DNA of 64,000 nt from Marinoscillum luteum (GTDB lineage Bacteria > Bacteroidota > Bacteroidia > Cytophagales > Cyclobacteriaceae), in the NCBI RefSeq assembly GCF_044005705.1, contig NZ_JBIPKE010000015.1:186001-250000 (forward strand), written 5' to 3'. Position 1 is the first letter of the stretch. The number at the start of each line of letters is the position of its first letter. Shown in pieces: positions 60,136 to 64,000 of this stretch. The notes below the pieces were generated by a model. It saw only the letters and a program-made list of their open reading frames with translations. It searched no databases and was not told the DNA's origin. The translations under genes and the position numbers were made by a program.

Positions 60136-63100
60136 ATGCTTGATCAAATCATTCGATTTTCAGTTCAAAATAAACTGATCATCGGCCTGTTCACTTTAGG
60201 GCTTGTCGTTTGGGGTGGATATTCTCTTCGGCAACTGCCTATTGATGCAGTCCCCGATATCACCAACAATCAGGTGCAGGTGATTACCACCTCGCCTTCA
60301 TTGTCCGCCGAGGAAGTGGAGCGACTCATTACCTTCCCGGTGGAAATCACGATGGCCACCATTCCGGAGATTGAGGAAATTCGTTCTTTCTCTCGGTTTG
60401 GCTTATCAGTGGTCACCATCGTCTTTAAAGAAAAAGTCGATGTTTACTGGGCCCGGCAGCAGGTCAACGAGCGGATGGCTGCCGTAGAAGCTCAGATTCC
60501 ACCTGGTGTGGGCAAGCCCGGCATGGCACCCATCACCACGGGTCTCGGAGAAATCTATCAATACGTGATAGGCACCCAACCTGGCTATGAAGACCGCTAT
60601 GATGCCCGTGAACTGAGGAGCATTCAGGACTGGATTGTGCGTAGGCAGTTGCTCGGCACACCCGGAGTAGCGGACGTCAGTAGCTTTGGTGGGTACCTCA
60701 AACAATATGAAATCGCCGTAGATCCAGATCATCTCAAGGCTATGAATGTATCCATAGGTGAGGTATTTCGTGCCCTGGAGGCCAATAACGAAAACACCGG
60801 CGGTGCCTACATAGAAAAGGGGCTCTCTGCGCTGTTTATTCGCAGTGAGGGACTCATCAGTAGTCTGGAGGATATAGGTAATATCGTAATTAAGAACAAT
60901 CAGGATGGCATACCAGTCCTGATCAAGAACATCGGGAAGGTGCAGCTTGGGAGTGCCATTCGGTATGGGGCCACCACCAAAAATGGAAACGGTGAGGTGG
61001 TGAGTGCCATTGTGATGATGTTGAAAGGTGAGAACTCCGCTGACGTCATTTACAATGTGAAATCCCGAATTGAAGAAATTCAAAAGACCTTGCCCGAGGG
61101 AGTAATCATAGAGCCCTTTCTCGACCGAACTAAACTGGTTGATAATGCCATTGGCACTGTTACCAAAAACCTGACAGAAGGAGCTCTCATTGTGATCTTT
61201 GTCTTATTGCTGCTCCTGGGCAACTTACGAGCGGGTCTCATTGTGGCTTCAGTGATTCCCCTGGCTTTGTTATTTGCTTTTTCCATGATGAATCTATTCG
61301 GTGTTTCGGGCAACCTGATGAGTCTCGGGGCCATTGATTTCGGCCTGATCGTGGATGGTGCGGTGATCATTGTGGAAGCCACCATGCACCATCTGGGCTT
61401 GCTTAGACTGGGAAGGAAACTCACTCAGTCTGAGATGGATGAGGAGGTCTATCAGTCCGCCAGTAAGATTCGGAATTCGGCAGCTTTTGGCGAAATAATC
61501 ATATTGATTGTATACCTGCCCATTCTGGCGCTGGTAGGAACCGAGGGCAAAATGTTTGGCCCAATGGCTCAGACGGTGAGTTTTGCAATATTAGGTGCAT
61601 TCATTCTCTCGCTTACCTATGTACCAATGGCCTCCGCCATGTTTTTAAGTAAGAAAACCGAATACAAAGCCAATATTTCGGATAAAATCATGACCTTTTT
61701 TCATAAAGTATATTCCCCAACCATCCGATGGGTCATGCATAAAAGAGTTCTGATACTGACCCTATCAGCAGCCTTTTTCGCATGCTCCTTGTGGGTATTC
61801 TCCACCATGGGTGGCGAGTTTATCCCCACGCTGGAGGAGGGTGATTTTGCCGTAGAAACCAGGGTGATTTCCGGCAGTTCGCTCCAAAACACCATCAAAG
61901 CCACCACGCAAGCTGAAAAAATACTCCTGGCCCAGTTTCCCGAAATTGAACAGGTGGTATCAAAAATTGGCTCAGGTGAGATCCCCACGGATCCCATGCC
62001 TCCCGAGGCAGCAGACCTCATGATCATCCTCAAAGACCGAAGCGAATGGGTATCCTCTTCCAACCGCGAAGACTTAGCCAATCAAATGTCGGAGGCCCTT
62101 TCAGTCATCCCCGGTGTGACCTTTGGTTTTCAGCAGCCCATCCAAATGCGATTTAATGAACTCATGACAGGAGTGCGTCAGGATGTGGCGATTAAAATCT
62201 ATGGTGAAGACCTGGAGAGCCTATCAGGTTACGCAGGGCAGATCGGCAAAATTGTTTCTGAGGTAGATGGGGCTGTCGATTTATATATAGAGGAGGTCAC
62301 TGGAATCCCTCAAATAGTGATCGACTATAAAAGGGATCAGCTGGCCAAGTTTGGTCTCAATGTGAGGGAGGTTAATCAAACCATTCAGGCCGCCTTTGCC
62401 GGCTCTTCCGCTGGCCTTGTTTACGAAGGTGAGAAACGATTCGATCTGGTAGTAAGACTCAGCAAAAACAACAGAAGCAACCTGGATGATGTACGCAACC
62501 TCTACGTGGTAAGACCGGACGGTCATCAGGTTCCGCTCTATCAGGTGGCGGATGTTTCCATCAAAGATGGGCCTTACCAGATTCAACGTGATGACACCAG
62601 GAGGAGGATCATCGTGGCATTCAACGTCAGAAACAGGGATGTGGAGAGCATTGTCACAGAGATCCAGAGAAGAATAGAAGCCTCAGTAGTTCTGGCACCA
62701 GGGTATGCCATATCCTATGGTGGCCAATTTGAAAATTTGGTGGAGGCACGCCAGAGGCTGGCCGTTGCAGTGCCCCTGGCACTTCTGCTTATTTTCGTTC
62801 TACTGTATTTCACCTTCGGGTCTATAAAACAGGGCATTCTGATCTTTACCGCCATTCCGCTTTCGGCCATCGGTGGCATTTTAGCCCTCTGGATGAGGGG
62901 CATGCCCTTTAGTATCTCCGCGGGAGTTGGATTCATTGCTTTGTTTGGAGTGGCAGTACTCAATGGAATCGTACTCATATCAGAGTTTAACCGGCTGAAA
63001 TCTAATGGTGTCGCTGATGTTTTCGAGCGAATTTATCAGGGAACACGCGTGCGTCTGCGACCAGTAATTTTAACAGCCGCGGTTGCCTCTATGGGCTTCC

Positions 63101-64000
63101 TGCCCATGGCCCTGTCTGTCTCTGCCGGTGCAGAAGTACAGAAACCACTGGCCACAGTGGTCATTGGCGGGCTCATTACGGCCACCCTGCTTACGCTCGT
63201 GGTACTACCTGTACTGTACTACTATTTTGAGAAAAACATCAAACTCAGACCAGGAGCACTCCTCCTTGTGCTGCTGGGAACCGCTTGTTTATATGCTACA
63301 CCTTCCTACGCACAGGAGTCAGGAGTACGGTACCTCTCGGCTGATGAGGCTATGGCCCTGGCCTTGGAAAATAACCCGGGTCTCAGGGCCATAGACCTGC
63401 AAACCGAGCAACAACGCGTGCTCAAAGGTGCAAGCTGGAGCATCCCGAAAACGGAGCTTTCTCTTACACATGGTCAGTATAACAGTGCCTATACTGATGA
63501 TAACCAATTCAACATCAGCCAAAGCCTGGCTTTCCCTACTGTGTATGCCAACCAGAGGAAATTATCTGGCGCACAAATTGAGAGTCAGGAGAGACGTTAT
63601 TTAGCCTCGGCCAATGAACTGAAGCAACAGGTGAAGGTCACATGGTATGAATGGTGGTGGCAAGAAAGCAGGCTTCAATTGCTTCTGAGCCAGGACAGTA
63701 TCTTCCAACGCTTTGCAGAATCGGCCACTCTCAGGTATGAAACGGGTGAAAGCAACCTACTGGAAAAGGCTACTGCAGCCTCTCAGGTAGCCGAAATCGC
63801 AGTAAGAATTCAGCAAACCAGAGCGGACATTGAAATACTCAGGACACAGCTAAAAACCCTGCTCAACACCACCGACAACATCGGTATAGCGATGGAGCCC
63901 ATGCTTTTACAGCAAGATTTCCATTTGTCTGAAGAACCAAGCATTTCTGATAACCCCACCCTGGCGTGGTACCAACAGCAAATTGAAGTGGCCGACAGGC
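60136..64000 (+). CDS. CusA/CzcA-type heavy-metal RND efflux pump fused to TolC-like factor (3' end outside window)
   Basis: The frame is open from ATG 60136 to the window end (1288 codons shown). Residues about 1-1035 are a heavy-metal-efflux RND pump: 'LRQLPIDAVPDITNNQVQVI', the proton-relay region 'LGAIDFGLIVDGAVIIVEA' (about 397-415), 'GGEFIPTLEEGDFAVETRV', and about 12 membrane segments. After the last helix, a new signal-like helix ('LLLVLLGTACLYATPSYAQ') leads without a stop into a TolC-like coiled region ('LSADEAMALALENNPGLRAI' onward). The fusion would link the inner-membrane pump to the outer-membrane channel in one chain. Fused pumps of this kind occur in Bacteroidota. The metal (Cu/Ag or Co/Zn/Cd) is not fixed by sequence. 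Confidence 0.92.
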   Translation, partial: MLDQIIRFSVQNKLIIGLFTLGLVVWGGYSLRQLPIDAVPDITNNQVQVITTSPSLSAEEVERLITFPVEITMATIPEIEEIRSFSRFGLSVVTIVFKEKVDVYWARQQVNERMAAVEAQIPPGVGKPGMAPITTGLGEIYQYVIGTQPGYEDRYDARELRSIQDWIVRRQLLGTPGVADVSSFGGYLKQYEIAVDPDHLKAMNVSIGEVFRALEANNENTGGAYIEKGLSALFIRSEGLISSLEDIGNIVIKNNQDGIPVLIKNIGKVQLGSAIRYGATTKNGNGEVVSAIVMMLKGENSADVIYNVKSRIEEIQKTLPEGVIIEPFLDRTKLVDNAIGTVTKNLTEGALIVIFVLLLLLGNLRAGLIVASVIPLALLFAFSMMNLFGVSGNLMSLGAIDFGLIVDGAVIIVEATMHHLGLLRLGRKLTQSEMDEEVYQSASKIRNSAAFGEIIILIVYLPILALVGTEGKMFGPMAQTVSFAILGAFILSLTYVPMASAMFLSKKTEYKANISDKIMTFFHKVYSPTIRWVMHKRVLILTLSAAFFACSLWVFSTMGGEFIPTLEEGDFAVETRVISGSSLQNTIKATTQAEKILLAQFPEIEQVVSKIGSGEIPTDPMPPEAADLMIILKDRSEWVSSSNREDLANQMSEALSVIPGVTFGFQQPIQMRFNELMTGVRQDVAIKIYGEDLESLSGYAGQIGKIVSEVDGAVDLYIEEVTGIPQIVIDYKRDQLAKFGLNVREVNQTIQAAFAGSSAGLVYEGEKRFDLVVRLSKNNRSNLDDVRNLYVVRPDGHQVPLYQVADVSIKDGPYQIQRDDTRRRIIVAFNVRNRDVESIVTEIQRRIEASVVLAPGYAISYGGQFENLVEARQRLAVAVPLALLLIFVLLYFTFGSIKQGILIFTAIPLSAIGGILALWMRGMPFSISAGVGFIALFGVAVLNGIVLISEFNRLKSNGVADVFERIYQGTRVRLRPVILTAAVASMGFLPMALSVSAGAEVQKPLATVVIGGLITATLLTLVVLPVLYYYFEKNIKLRPGALLLVLLGTACLYATPSYAQESGVRYLSADEAMALALENNPGLRAIDLQTEQQRVLKGASWSIPKTELSLTHGQYNSAYTDDNQFNISQSLAFPTVYANQRKLSGAQIESQERRYLASANELKQQVKVTWYEWWWQESRLQLLLSQDSIFQRFAESATLRYETGESNLLEKATAASQVAEIAVRIQQTRADIEILRTQLKTLLNTTDNIGIAMEPMLLQQDFHLSEEPSISDNPTLAWYQQQIEVADR

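Noticed and set aside
60406..63522. Several long minus-strand frames
   Set aside because: All are antisense shadows of the RND pump gene, whose plus-strand protein is unmistakable.
1..64000. tRNA, rRNA and insertion sequences
   Set aside because: None was recognised on either strand by eye. A covariance-model search would be needed to exclude small RNAs.

Overview
The window reads as chromosomal DNA of a Bacteroidota species, most likely a marine-type gliding bacterium of the Cytophagales. The evidence is a SusC/SusD pair, TonB receptors with carboxypeptidase-like regulatory domains, a TonB receptor/DUF4249 pair, an HU-related DNA-binding protein of the Bacteroidota type, many secreted proteins ending in type IX secretion (T9SS) sorting domains, and membrane regulators with a Reg_prop/Y_Y_Y sensor. 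No rRNA, tRNA, CRISPR array or insertion sequence was recognised.

Layout. 1-7100: a dispersed repeat, an HU-type gene, five 22-bp tandem units centred on CACGTG, then a leftward operon of thioredoxin-like/DUF3738, SusC and SusD. 7116-8700: two blocks of a degenerate 7-bp tandem repeat, a divergent pair (56-aa protein and a Cro/C1-type HTH protein) around an operator-rich spacer, a possible gene fragment and the second copy of the dispersed repeat. 8702-13403: an AT-rich, probably acquired three-gene cassette: a DXD glycosyltransferase, a fusion of GT25, sulfotransferase-like and GH16 domains, and a NodU/CmcH carbamoyltransferase. 13827-14906: small proteins. 15190-18009: isochorismatase-like hydrolase, AraC regulator, MBL-fold hydrolase and RidA-like protein, convergent with a molybdenum hydroxylase operon (18006-22473: 2Fe-2S subunit, Tat-exported molybdopterin subunit, XdhC, MobA/MocA-like). 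22663-33515: envelope and membrane genes, including a TonB receptor/DUF4249 pair, an ABC/GntR/DUF2807 operon and an APC permease.

33684-59526 is a polysaccharide-attack locus: GH26 mannanase, a 1365-aa lectin/Calx-beta protein, a kinase/response-regulator pair, GH18 chitinase, GH16 and GH64 beta-1,3-glucanases in one run, and a second GH16 enzyme. GH18, GH16 and GH64 share a nearly identical tail of calcium-type beta/gamma-crystallin domain, CBM6 and T9SS signal. Two paralogous membrane-anchored Reg_prop/Y_Y_Y/LuxR regulators (42658 and 56623) and two paralogous 58-59-aa coiled-coil proteins (35651 and 54518) are interspersed. The enzyme set fits lysis of fungal or algal walls built of chitin, beta-1,3-glucan and mannan; this is an inference. 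The window ends in a heavy-metal RND pump fused to a TolC-like outer-membrane factor, preceded by a His-rich secreted protein.

The best candidates for something new are the GT25/sulfotransferase/GH16 fusion and its cassette, the coiled-coil paralogs together with the kinase-less regulator pair, and the tandem repeat arrays at 966-1069 and 7116-7482.
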